Assembly: GCA_902619485.1 (NCBI GenBank)
Contig: CACNEF010000001.1
Coordinates: 124,001-188,000, forward strand
Direction of reading: 5' to 3'
Origin: an uncultured SAR116 cluster alpha proteobacterium
GTDB taxonomy: Bacteria; Pseudomonadota; Alphaproteobacteria; Puniceispirillales; Marisalimonadaceae
DNA length: 64,000 bases
Below are positions 50,319 through 57,940 of this stretch, piece after piece. The translations under genes were made by a program, and so were the position numbers. Each line of letters begins with the position of its first letter. Position 1 is the first letter of the stretch. The notes under the pieces were generated by a model. The model was not told the origin of the DNA, made no database searches, and saw only the letters and a list, made by a program, of their open reading frames with translations.

Positions 50319-51491
50319 ATGAATATCAAGCAAAAAATTAAAGACATAGTTCCAGAAATGACGGAATGGAGACGTCAAATACATGAGAAACCAGAAATAG
50401 CATATCAAGAAAAAGTTACATCTAAATTTATAGCCAATAAATTAAAAGATTTTGGAATAGAAGTAATTGAAGAATTTGGCAAAACAGGTGTTGTAGGAAT
50501 TATTCAAGGAAAAGAAAATAAAGGACAAGAAAAATCTATTGCGATTCGTGCAGATATGGATGCACTTCCAATGACTGAAAAGACTAATTTGCCATATTCT
50601 TCAAAAAATGAAGGAGCAATGCATGCTTGTGGACATGACGGACATTCTACAATGTTATTAGGAGCTGCAAAATATTTATCTGAGACAAAAAATTTTTATG
50701 GAAAAGTTTACTGTGTTTTTCAACCTGCAGAAGAAGGAGGTAATGCAGGCGCTAAAGCTATGATAAATGATGGCCTTTTCAAGAAATTTAAAATTGATAG
50801 TGTTTGGGGAGCTCACAATTGGCCTGGTGTTCCTGTTGGTGAAGCAGTTATTCACGAAGGTTTTGCTATGGCTGGTGGTGATATAATTGTAATTGAAGTA
50901 AAAGGTAAAGGTGGACATGCAGCACAGCCCCAACATTCAAATGATCCTTTGTTAGCTGCCGGCTTAACTATCACTGCACTCCAAAGTTTAATATCAAGAC
51001 AATTAGATCCTTTTAAAAGTGCTGTCTTGTCTATAACTAAAATTGAAGGTGGATCTGCATTTAATGTAATTCCTGACATTGTAACTATTGGTGGAACACT
51101 TAGATCTACAGATCAAAAAAATAGAAATATGATGCTAGATAAAATAAAAAAGGTTGTGTCTAACGCGTGTGCAATAAGTAATTGTGAAGTGAGCATTGAA
51201 ATTCGTCCAGGTTATCCACCGACTATAAACAACAAGGAATGCGCTAAACTTGCATCTAAAATTTTTAAAAAAACTTATGGTGAAAATTCAATTAATTTAA
51301 ATGAAACACCAACGATGGGTTCAGAAGATTTTTCTTACATGCTTGAAGAAAAACCAGGAGCATATATATGGCTTGGTTCTGGAGAAAATTCAGAAAAGCT
51401 ACATAGTCCATTTTATGATTTTAATGACGAGCTTTTACCTGTTGGAGCTCAATACTGGTCAGATCTAGCTGAAAATATTCTAGTAGAATAA
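50319..51491 (+). CDS. M20 metallo-amidohydrolase (hippurate/N-acyl amino acid hydrolase type)
   Basis: Di-zinc hydrolase of the M20D group. AIRADMDALPMTEKTNLPY, MHACGHDGHSTML, FQPAEEGGNAGAKAMI and PTMGSEDFSYML give the metal and catalytic residues. 390 residues from ATG 50319; an upstream TTG at 50304 is less likely. Divergent from the amidohydrolase-ATPase operon, with a 50-base spacer. It probably releases amino acids from acylated or aromatic N-acyl forms. Confidence 0.9.
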   Translation: MNIKQKIKDIVPEMTEWRRQIHEKPEIAYQEKVTSKFIANKLKDFGIEVIEEFGKTGVVGIIQGKENKGQEKSIAIRADMDALPMTEKTNLPYSSKNEGAMHACGHDGHSTMLLGAAKYLSETKNFYGKVYCVFQPAEEGGNAGAKAMINDGLFKKFKIDSVWGAHNWPGVPVGEAVIHEGFAMAGGDIIVIEVKGKGGHAAQPQHSNDPLLAAGLTITALQSLISRQLDPFKSAVLSITKIEGGSAFNVIPDIVTIGGTLRSTDQKNRNMMLDKIKKVVSNACAISNCEVSIEIRPGYPPTINNKECAKLASKIFKKTYGENSINLNETPTMGSEDFSYMLEEKPGAYIWLGSGENSEKLHSPFYDFNDELLPVGAQYWSDLAENILVE

Positions 51492-51494
51492 AGT

Positions 51495-52226
51495 TCATAA
51501 AAGAATTTTTCCATTAATATAATTTTGAGCTTCTTTTGTTTTTGGCTTTGCAAAAAAATTTATAGCTTTAGTTTGTTCAAGTAGTTTACCCTTATCAAAA
51601 AAAAGTATCTCCTTCGCTAATCTTTTGGCTTGGCCCATATCATGTGTAGTTAGGATTATAGTCTTACCTTTTTTATTTTCATCTAAAATTATTTCTTCAA
51701 TTAAATTTAAACTGTAAGGGTCTAAATTGGCAGTAGGCTCATCTAAAAGTAACAGGGACGGATTAATTAATAAAGCTCTTGCTAGAGACAATCTTTGTTG
51801 TTCTCCGCCTGACAATAATCTAGCAGGTTTGTGTTTGTATGTATCTAAACCTACTTTTTGTAAATGATTCATGATTTCAAGATTAGAAAGCTTGTTTTTT
51901 TTCTCTAAAACAAACTGCATATTCTCTAAAACAGTCCTTCTTAAAAGCGTAGGCTTTTGAAAAACCAATGCTATCTCTTTTCTTATCTGATAATTAATTT
52001 CTTTTGAATTAAATTTAATTTTTCCAGATTCGACTGGAGTTAATCCGTTTATAGTTTTAAGAAATAAACTCTTGCCAGCTCCATTTGGGCCTAAAACTGC
52101 AATAATTGATTTATTATGAATTTTACATTTAATTTTATCCAAAATTTTAGTTTTACCTAATAAAAGAGATAAATTAGAAATAACTATAGGAGTTAATGAT
52201 TTTGATTTTTTTTGTTCATCAAACAT
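51495..52226 (-). CDS. tupC: Tungstate ABC transporter ATPase (TupC-like)
   Basis: ATPase with GPNGAGKS, LLSGGEQQRLSLARAL and LLLLDEPTANLDP. It overlaps the permease gene by eight bases and lacks the ModC C-terminal molybdate domain at 243 residues, as TupC does. Powers oxyanion uptake by TupB with TupA. GGAGAA lies ahead of the ATG. Confidence 0.9.
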   Translation of the reverse strand: MFDEQKKSKSLTPIVISNLSLLLGKTKILDKIKCKIHNKSIIAVLGPNGAGKSLFLKTINGLTPVESGKIKFNSKEINYQIRKEIALVFQKPTLLRRTVLENMQFVLEKKNKLSNLEIMNHLQKVGLDTYKHKPARLLSGGEQQRLSLARALLINPSLLLLDEPTANLDPYSLNLIEEIILDENKKGKTIILTTHDMGQAKRLAKEILFFDKGKLLEQTKAINFFAKPKTKEAQNYINGKILL

Positions 52227-52920
52227 ACATTCTCCTTTTTGCTCTGGTTTTTAAACTGATTAAAATTAGGTTTATAGTTAAGGCAATCAATAAAAGAATA
52301 ATACCTAAGGCTAAAGCCAAAGATAAATTTCCCTTGGAGGTTTCTAAAGCTATTGTTGTCGTCATAACTCTTGTTAAGTGATCTATATTACCGCCTACAA
52401 TTATTACAGCGCCAACTTCAGAAACAGCTCTACCAAACCCAGCTAAAATTACTGTTAAAATTGAATATCTAGCATCATATAAACATGCGATAAGAGCTTT
52501 ATGAGATGAAATAACTAGAGATTTAAAAAGGTCTTTATATTCTTCATTAATTTCTTCAATTATTTGAGCTGTTAATGAAACTACAATAGGGGTAATCAAA
52601 ATCATTTGAGCTATAATCATAGCCGTAGGTGTATATAATACACCTAACCAACCAAATGGACCTGATCGTGAAATTAACAAATATACAATTAATCCTACAA
52701 CAACTGGAGGCAAACCCATCATGGCATTAAACATAATTAAAACAGTATCTCTACCCCAAAAATTTTTAATAGCCAAATATGTCCCCAACGGTAAACCCAT
52801 TAAACAAGATAGGAGTAATGAAAGAAAACTAACTTTCATTGAAAGTAGAAGAATCTCAAAAAAGTCTTTGTCTAAAGTTAAAACCAAATCAAATGCATGT
52901 GTAAATGATTCTAATATCAT
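52219..52920 (-). CDS. tupB: Tungstate ABC transporter permease (TupB-like)
   Basis: Five to six hydrophobic segments with the TupB-like stretch MLPPVVVGLIVYLLISRSGPFGW (seen as MGLPPVVVGL...), and LAGFGRAVSEVGAVIIVGGNIDHLTRVMTT. 233 residues. First gene of tupBC. The TTATGT repeats of the divergent spacer reach into its ribosome site. Confidence 0.9.
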   Translation of the reverse strand: MILESFTHAFDLVLTLDKDFFEILLLSMKVSFLSLLLSCLMGLPLGTYLAIKNFWGRDTVLIMFNAMMGLPPVVVGLIVYLLISRSGPFGWLGVLYTPTAMIIAQMILITPIVVSLTAQIIEEINEEYKDLFKSLVISSHKALIACLYDARYSILTVILAGFGRAVSEVGAVIIVGGNIDHLTRVMTTTIALETSKGNLSLALALGIILLLIALTINLILISLKTRAKRRMYV

Positions 52921-52978
52921 ACATAATTACCTTGATTATTTATGTTTTAATATGTTAATTTATGTGAAATTTACATAA
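52921..52978. promoter_or_regulatory. TTATGT/ACATAA repeats between tupB and tupA (putative oxyanion-responsive operator)
   Basis: The spacer between divergent tupBC and tupA holds four copies of one hexamer: ACATAA at 52921, TTATGT at 52940, TTATGT at 52960 and ACATAA at 52973. The last two form an inverted repeat with a 7-base spacer (52960-52978), and the two TTATGT copies are 20 bases apart. It is placed to control both units. A ModE-like regulator is encoded at 63305, but a link is only inferred. Confidence 0.45.
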
Positions 52979-53001
52979 TATGCAATGTATTTACGTTTTT
53001 G

Positions 53002-53817
53002 ATGTTTGTTTTATTTAAAAATTTATTTTTATTATTTTTATTATTTTTTCTTCCAAAGCTTAGCTTTGGTAAAGAGTCATTAATTATTCAATCAACAACC
53101 TCTACTTATAACTCTGGTTTTTATAATTATATACTCCCAATAGTAAAATCAAAAATTAATGTGGACGCACATGTGGTATCTGTTGGCACTGGCGCAGCAT
53201 TAAAAAACGCCAGTAATTGTGATGGTGATGTTGTAATAGTTCATGCAAAAGAAAGAGAAATAGATTTTGTTAAAAAAGGCTTTGGCGTAAATAGAAAAGA
53301 CCTTATGTACAATGATTTCATAATTATTGGACCTAAAGAAAACCCTGCGCAAATAAATTATAAAGACAGTCCTTTAGAAGCATTTAAAAAAATATTTGAA
53401 ACATCATCTATCTTTGTCTCACGAGGTGATGATTCAGGTACTCATTTTAAAGAAATGAGTATTTGGAAAAGAACTAAATTAAATCCATTAAAATTTTCGG
53501 GTTCATGGTACAGAGAAGTTGGGTCTGGAATGGGAGCAACTCTTAATTTAGCAAATGGTATGGGAGCTTATACTATCACAGATAGGGCATCATGGATAAA
53601 TTTTAATAATAAAGATGAGTTGAAAATGTTTACCGAAAAAAGTGATGTTTTATTTAATCAGTATGGAATAACACTGGTAAACCCAGCTAGATGTCCAAAT
53701 GTAAAATTTAATATTGCCAATAAGTTTATCAAATGGCTTACCTCTTCTGAAGGACAAACCAAAATAAAGGCATTTAAAGTAAAAGGTGAGCAATTATTTT
53801 TCCCAAACGCTAACTAA
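53002..53817 (+). CDS. tupA: Tungstate-binding periplasmic protein (TupA-like)
   Basis: Solute-binding protein of the TupA class. Signal peptide to about LSFG; oxyanion-binding serine/threonine segment STTSTYNSGFY near residue 31; VGTGAALKNASNCDGDVVIVHA, MYNDFIIIGPKENP and RGDDSGTHFKEMSIWKR are TupA signatures. 271 residues from ATG 53002. Tungstate is favoured over molybdate by family, not by a measured residue. Unlike the usual tupABC order, it is read divergently from tupBC. Its stop interleaves with the Lrp gene stop (CTAA). Confidence 0.92.
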   Translation: MFVLFKNLFLLFLLFFLPKLSFGKESLIIQSTTSTYNSGFYNYILPIVKSKINVDAHVVSVGTGAALKNASNCDGDVVIVHAKEREIDFVKKGFGVNRKDLMYNDFIIIGPKENPAQINYKDSPLEAFKKIFETSSIFVSRGDDSGTHFKEMSIWKRTKLNPLKFSGSWYREVGSGMGATLNLANGMGAYTITDRASWINFNNKDELKMFTEKSDVLFNQYGITLVNPARCPNVKFNIANKFIKWLTSSEGQTKIKAFKVKGEQLFFPNAN

Positions 53818-54284
53818 TTTTTAAATTGATTAAGAGGTAAAATATGAGAGTTTTTCATTTCTTGAAGGGATATGCTTGAAGACATTTTAGTAAACTCAAG
53901 CTCTCCAATTAACTTTTGTTGAAAATTATCATACTCTTCTATGCTTGGAGCAACAATCTTTAGCATATAATCAGTATCTGAACCCGTAAGCCTATGAGTT
54001 TCAATTATTTCATCATACTTATTTATTATATTTTGAAATCTATCTATCCAGTCTTTTGAATGATGACTTACTCTAATTGATAAAAAAACAACAATTGACA
54101 AGTTGATAGCTTTTCTATTAAGGACAATTGTCCTCGCAGAAATGACACCTACTTCTTCCATTTTTTTTATTCTGTTCCAACACGGGGTAGGAGACACACC
54201 TACTCTTTTAGAAATTTCAGATAAGGGTAATCCAGCATTTTTTTGAACGACATTTAAAATTTTGATATCAATATCATCTAACAA
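53814..54284 (-). CDS. Lrp/AsnC family transcriptional regulator
   Basis: N-terminal winged HTH (DDIDIKILNVVQKNAGLPLSEISKRVGVSPTPCWNRIKKMEEVGVI) and C-terminal RAM domain (RLTGSDTDYMLKIVAPSIEEYDNF) that senses amino acids. 156 residues. TTG start with GAGGT ahead. It may regulate amino-acid use, possibly the N-acyl amino acid cluster nearby, but no target is visible. Confidence 0.92.
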   Translation of the reverse strand: MLDDIDIKILNVVQKNAGLPLSEISKRVGVSPTPCWNRIKKMEEVGVISARTIVLNRKAINLSIVVFLSIRVSHHSKDWIDRFQNIINKYDEIIETHRLTGSDTDYMLKIVAPSIEEYDNFQQKLIGELEFTKMSSSISLQEMKNSHILPLNQFKN

Positions 54285-54379
54285 AGCAACCTCTAAAAGA
54301 AAATTTTTCTTATATAAAAAGATGTAGAGAAATTTTTTATGATAATCAAATAAATTTTTTTAATTTTAAGAATATTTAT

Positions 54380-55150
54380 CTACAGTGATGCAGTTATTCC
54401 ACCATCAACATAAAGAGTATGACCATTTACAAAATTTGAGGCAGCAGAACTTAAAAATATACTAGCGCCTACTAATTCATGAACCTCACCCCACCTGCCT
54501 GCTGGAGTTCTTTTTTTTAACCAAGCTGTAAACTCACTATCAGAAACAAGAGCAGCGTTTAAAGGTGTATCAAAATAGCCTGGAGCAATAGCATTGCATT
54601 GAATACCATATTTCGCCCAATCTGTTGCCATACCTTTTGTGATATTTCCTACAGCACCCTTGGTCGCTGTATAGGGAGCAATACCTGGTCTAGCAAGAGA
54701 TGTTTGAACACTTGCTATATTTATAATCTTACCTTCGCCTCTTTTAATCATATATTTTGCAACAACTTGACTTACATTAAAAACTGAAGAGACATTTGTC
54801 TTTAACAATTCCTCAAACTTTTCTCGTGGGAAGTCTTCTAAGGCAGTTCTAAATTGCATTCCAGCATTATTAATCAAAATATCAATTGGACTAATTTCTT
54901 TTTCAAATTTATCAATGGACAGCTTAATTTGTTCATAATTAGTAACATCAAAGCATAGTTGATAGATCTCTTGCTTAGTATTAACTAATTCAGCTGATTT
55001 TCTTAACTTTTCAATATTTCTACCATTTAGAATTATATCACAACCTGCTTCGGCCAAACCCTCAGCTAAAGCGTATCCAATTCCCTGTGATGAACCAGTT
55101 ATGAGAGCGGTTTTACCCGTTAAGTCGAATAATTTTAACCCTGAAACCAT
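54380..55150 (-). CDS. Short-chain dehydrogenase (gluconate 5-dehydrogenase/KduD-like)
   Basis: Classical SDR: LFDLTGKTALITGSSQGIGYALAEGLAEAG (cofactor), NNAGMQ, the Ser in NIASVQTSLA and YTATK as catalytic pair. The opening FDLTGKTALITG and VHELVGASIFLSSAASNFVNGHTLYVDGG resemble gluconate 5-dehydrogenase and KduD. 256 residues. Divergent from the MDR dehydrogenase at the head of the sugar island. Confidence 0.88.
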   Translation of the reverse strand: MVSGLKLFDLTGKTALITGSSQGIGYALAEGLAEAGCDIILNGRNIEKLRKSAELVNTKQEIYQLCFDVTNYEQIKLSIDKFEKEISPIDILINNAGMQFRTALEDFPREKFEELLKTNVSSVFNVSQVVAKYMIKRGEGKIINIASVQTSLARPGIAPYTATKGAVGNITKGMATDWAKYGIQCNAIAPGYFDTPLNAALVSDSEFTAWLKKRTPAGRWGEVHELVGASIFLSSAASNFVNGHTLYVDGGITASL

Positions 55151-55257
55151 TTCTTTTCCAATTTAAATTTATGTAAAAGTACATCAATAATAAAAAGATT
55201 GCTAATTATCTTTATAGAATTTAAGTTTTACAATCTAAATTGACAAAGGCTTAATCG

Positions 55258-56289
55258 ATGAAATCTCTGAAGATTCATGGTCCATTAGATTTAAGGATAG
55301 AAGATTATCCTGTAGATAATTTGAAACCTAATCAAGTTGAAATTAAGATTGCTATCGGTGGTATTTGTGGAACAGATCTGCATTATTATAAACATGGTGG
55401 ATTTGGACAAATTAAGTTACGAGAGCCAATGATATTAGGTCACGAAATTTCCGGATTTATTTCAAAAATTGGATCAAATGTAAAAAAATTATCAATTGGA
55501 CAACTAGTTTCTGTATCGCCATCAAGGCCATGTAATAAATGCAATTTTTGCCTTAACGGAAACCAAATTCAATGCATAGATATGAAATTTTATGGCTCTG
55601 CTATGCCATTTCCACATATACAAGGTGCATTTAGGGAAATATTAATAGTTGAAGATTATCAATGTGTTTCCGCTGACGGGCTTTCTTCAGAAGAAGCTGC
55701 AATGGCAGAACCACTTGCAGTCTGTCTTCATGCCATAAAACAAGCAGAGAAAATTTTTGGACAAAAAGTTTTAATTACTGGATCAGGACCTATCGGTACA
55801 TTATGCGTAGCAGCTGCCAGAAGAGCTGGAGCAGAAGAAATAATAGTTACAGATGTTTCTACAAATGCTCTGACGTTTTCAAATTCTGTAGGAGCGGATA
55901 AAGTTATAAATGTCCTAGAAGAATATGATAAACTAAAAAACTATCAATCTAATAAAGGGTATTTTGATATAGCTATTGAATGTTCAGGATCTGCGCAAGG
56001 TATAAGCGACGCAATAAATTGTCTTAAGCCAAAGGGTACCATGATTCAACTTGGTCTAGGAGGAGATGTCTTGATACCACTTGTATCAGTTACAACAAAA
56101 GAGTTAAATTTAAGAGGCTCATTTAGGTTTCATTCAGAGTTTGAACTGGCTGTTAATATGATGAAAAAAAAATTGATAAATGTAAATCCATTAATTACCC
56201 ATAAATTAGATTTTAAATCCGCTAAAGAAGCTTTTGAACTGGCAATGAACAATGATAAAAAAAGTATGAAAGTACAATTATCATTCTAA
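55258..56289 (+). CDS. Zinc-dependent dehydrogenase (L-idonate 5-dehydrogenase-like)
   Basis: Medium-chain dehydrogenase with the catalytic zinc (GGICGTDLHYYKHG, LGHEISGFI) and the structural-zinc loop CNKCNFCLNGNQIQC. The ITGSGPIGTLCVAAARRAGAEEIIVTD Rossmann motif ends in Asp, so NAD is favoured. 343 residues. HYYKHGGFG is characteristic of idonate 5-dehydrogenase. Oxidises a polyol or sugar acid; first of the dctPQM operon's strand run. Confidence 0.87.
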   Translation: MKSLKIHGPLDLRIEDYPVDNLKPNQVEIKIAIGGICGTDLHYYKHGGFGQIKLREPMILGHEISGFISKIGSNVKKLSIGQLVSVSPSRPCNKCNFCLNGNQIQCIDMKFYGSAMPFPHIQGAFREILIVEDYQCVSADGLSSEEAAMAEPLAVCLHAIKQAEKIFGQKVLITGSGPIGTLCVAAARRAGAEEIIVTDVSTNALTFSNSVGADKVINVLEEYDKLKNYQSNKGYFDIAIECSGSAQGISDAINCLKPKGTMIQLGLGGDVLIPLVSVTTKELNLRGSFRFHSEFELAVNMMKKKLINVNPLITHKLDFKSAKEAFELAMNNDKKSMKVQLSF

Positions 56290-56315
56290 AACCAATTTGA
56301 AGTTGACTCTTATAA

Positions 56316-56336
56316 TTTAATCAATGCATGATTAAA
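56316..56336. promoter_or_regulatory. 8-bp inverted repeat upstream of dctP
   Basis: TTTAATCA (56316-56323), five bases ATGCA, TGATTAAA (56329-56336): a perfect dyad 28 bases ahead of dctP. It has no T-run, so an operator for a GntR- or LacI-type sugar-acid regulator is more likely than a terminator. The regulator is not identified here. Confidence 0.5.
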
Positions 56337-56363
56337 AGTAATATAATTATAAGGGGAGTTTAA

Positions 56364-57350
56364 ATGAGAAATCTTAAAAACATAATACTTAGCTTTTCTG
56401 CTTTAGCTATAGCGTCTACTTTATCTACTGTAGCTATTGCTAAGGAATGGCGTGGATGGAATATTCATAAACCAGGCTATCCAAATACAGTTGCTATGGA
56501 TAAATTTGCAGAGTTAGTAAAACAAAAAACCGGTGGTGAAATTTCATTAAAAATGTTTCACTCTGGTGTATTAGGCAATCAACCTGATGCTATCGAACAA
56601 GTCAGAATAGGTGGACTTGAAATTGGTAATTTTAACTTGGGACCTATGGGACCAATGGCCCCAGAAGCAAATGTAGTATCTTTGCCATTTATTTTTAAGA
56701 ATATGGGACATATGCATCGCGCTTTAGATGGAGCTGCTGGTGATCAAATAAGTGCAGGAATGGAAAAGATAGGTATTGTTGCACTTGCTTGGTATGACTC
56801 AGGTGCTCGATCATTTTATAATTCAAAGAAACCAATTATGAAACCATCTGATGTTAAGGGATTAAAGGTTAGAGTGATGAATAATGACCTTTATTCTGGA
56901 ATGATCTCTGCCTTAGGTGGAAATCCTTCGCCTATGGCATTTTCAGAAGTTTATCAATCATTAAAAACAGGTGTTGTTGATGGAGCAGAAAATAATTGGC
57001 CATCATATGAATCAACGGGTCACTTTGAGGTTGCTAAATATTATTCTTTATCTCAACATTTAATTATACCTGAATGTGTTTGCATTAATGATAAAGTATA
57101 TAATAGCTTATCTGATAAAAACAAAAAGGCAGTAAAGGAAGCTGCACGTGAGTCAGCAAAATTACAAAGAGCATTATGGGAAAAAAGAGCTATTTCAAGT
57201 CGTGAAAAAGTAATGAAAGCTGGGGTTGAATTTAATGAAATCCCTAATAAGAAAGCATTTATGGATGCCATGCAACCTGTTCACACTAAATATTTATCAG
57301 CTAATCCCAACTTAGTTCCATTAGTTGATTTAATAAAAAATACTAAATAA
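56364..57350 (+). CDS. dctP: TRAP transporter solute-binding protein DctP
   Basis: Periplasmic binding protein for a carboxylate, probably a sugar acid. Signal peptide to about STVAIA; GLKVRVMNNDLY carries the Arg that binds the substrate carboxylate; EVYQSLKTGVVDGAENNWPSYES is the family's second signature. 328 residues. GGGGAG lies ahead of the ATG. Confidence 0.94.
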   Translation: MRNLKNIILSFSALAIASTLSTVAIAKEWRGWNIHKPGYPNTVAMDKFAELVKQKTGGEISLKMFHSGVLGNQPDAIEQVRIGGLEIGNFNLGPMGPMAPEANVVSLPFIFKNMGHMHRALDGAAGDQISAGMEKIGIVALAWYDSGARSFYNSKKPIMKPSDVKGLKVRVMNNDLYSGMISALGGNPSPMAFSEVYQSLKTGVVDGAENNWPSYESTGHFEVAKYYSLSQHLIIPECVCINDKVYNSLSDKNKKAVKEAARESAKLQRALWEKRAISSREKVMKAGVEFNEIPNKKAFMDAMQPVHTKYLSANPNLVPLVDLIKNTK

Positions 57351-57360
57351 CATTAAAATT

Positions 57361-57394
57361 ATTATTGGCCATATTATTATGGCCAATAATTTTT
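57361..57394 (+). terminator. Hairpin between dctP and dctQ
   Basis: A perfect 12-bp stem: ATTATTGGCCAT (57361-57372), loop ATTATT, ATGGCCAATAAT (57379-57390), followed by TTTTA. It probably lets most transcripts end after the abundant binding protein while some read on into dctQM. The dctQ ribosome site is 14 bases further on. Confidence 0.8.
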
Positions 57395-57403
57395 ATATAC
57401 TAA

Positions 57404-57419
57404 AAGGAGATTTATTATC
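57404..57419 (+). promoter_or_regulatory. dctQ ribosome site and putative AUC (or AUU) start
   Basis: AAGGAG (57404-57409), ATTTATT, then ATC (57417-57419) in the dctQ frame. The codon before it, ATT at 57414, has a spacing of 4 and is the other possible start. Same AAGGAG-N7-ATC as pccB. Confidence 0.58.
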
Positions 57420-57932
57420 CCAAAAAGATCTTCGCAATTTTTAGAAATCTTTACACATTTCCTTGACAAAGTAGCTTATGTTTGTGAGGTGCTTACAGGT
57501 TTTGCACTTGTGACCATGACTGTCATATTCAGTTGGCTAGTATATGGAAGATATGTTCTAAATGCCACTCCAACATGGGTAGAGCAAGCTTCATTGTTAC
57601 TAATTGTTTTTATAGGTTTTTTGGGAGCTGCTGTTGGGATACATAATAAAACCCATTTGGGTGTAACTTTTTTTAGAGACAATGCTCCTACTCCAATTAA
57701 AATCATATTAGATATGATAAACCATGTTTTCATCATGATATTCGGGTTTATTATGATGATTTATAGTTATGAATTAGTGTTGTTTAAATGGGGCACTCAA
57801 ATACCTTTGATACATCTTCCTGAGGGCTTGCGAGCAGTACCAATTATGATTTGTGGTGGTCTAATTTTACTTTTTTCTATTGGTCACATCGTTAAATATA
57901 AAAATGCATTAACCAATAAAAATCCTAAATGA
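57417..57932 (+). CDS. dctQ: TRAP transporter small permease DctQ, apparent non-AUG start
   Basis: Four-helix membrane subunit of the TRAP carrier. The first usual start codon in frame is GTG at 57489, which lies inside the first membrane helix (VLTGFALVTMTVIFSW) and has no ribosome site. In the same frame upstream are 24 codons (IPKRSSQFLEIFTHF then LDKVAYVCE) that look like the amphipathic DctQ N-terminus. They begin at an ATC 7 bases after AAGGAG, or at the ATT before it. With the ATC the protein has 171 residues, the family norm; WVEQASLLLIVFIGFLGAAVGI and the Arg of LPEGLRAVPI are family text. Confidence 0.85.
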   Translation: MPKRSSQFLEIFTHFLDKVAYVCEVLTGFALVTMTVIFSWLVYGRYVLNATPTWVEQASLLLIVFIGFLGAAVGIHNKTHLGVTFFRDNAPTPIKIILDMINHVFIMIFGFIMMIYSYELVLFKWGTQIPLIHLPEGLRAVPIMICGGLILLFSIGHIVKYKNALTNKNPK

Positions 57933-57940
57933 GGTAGTCA

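Noticed and set aside
55171-55184. Inverted repeat ATGTA-AAAG-TACAT between the SDR and MDR genes
   Set aside because: Arms of only five bases in AT-rich DNA; resembles GntR-type sites but not enough to list as a feature.
57489-57932. dctQ starting at GTG 57489
   Set aside because: Start would be inside the first membrane helix, with no ribosome site; the in-frame upstream codons look like a real N-terminus.
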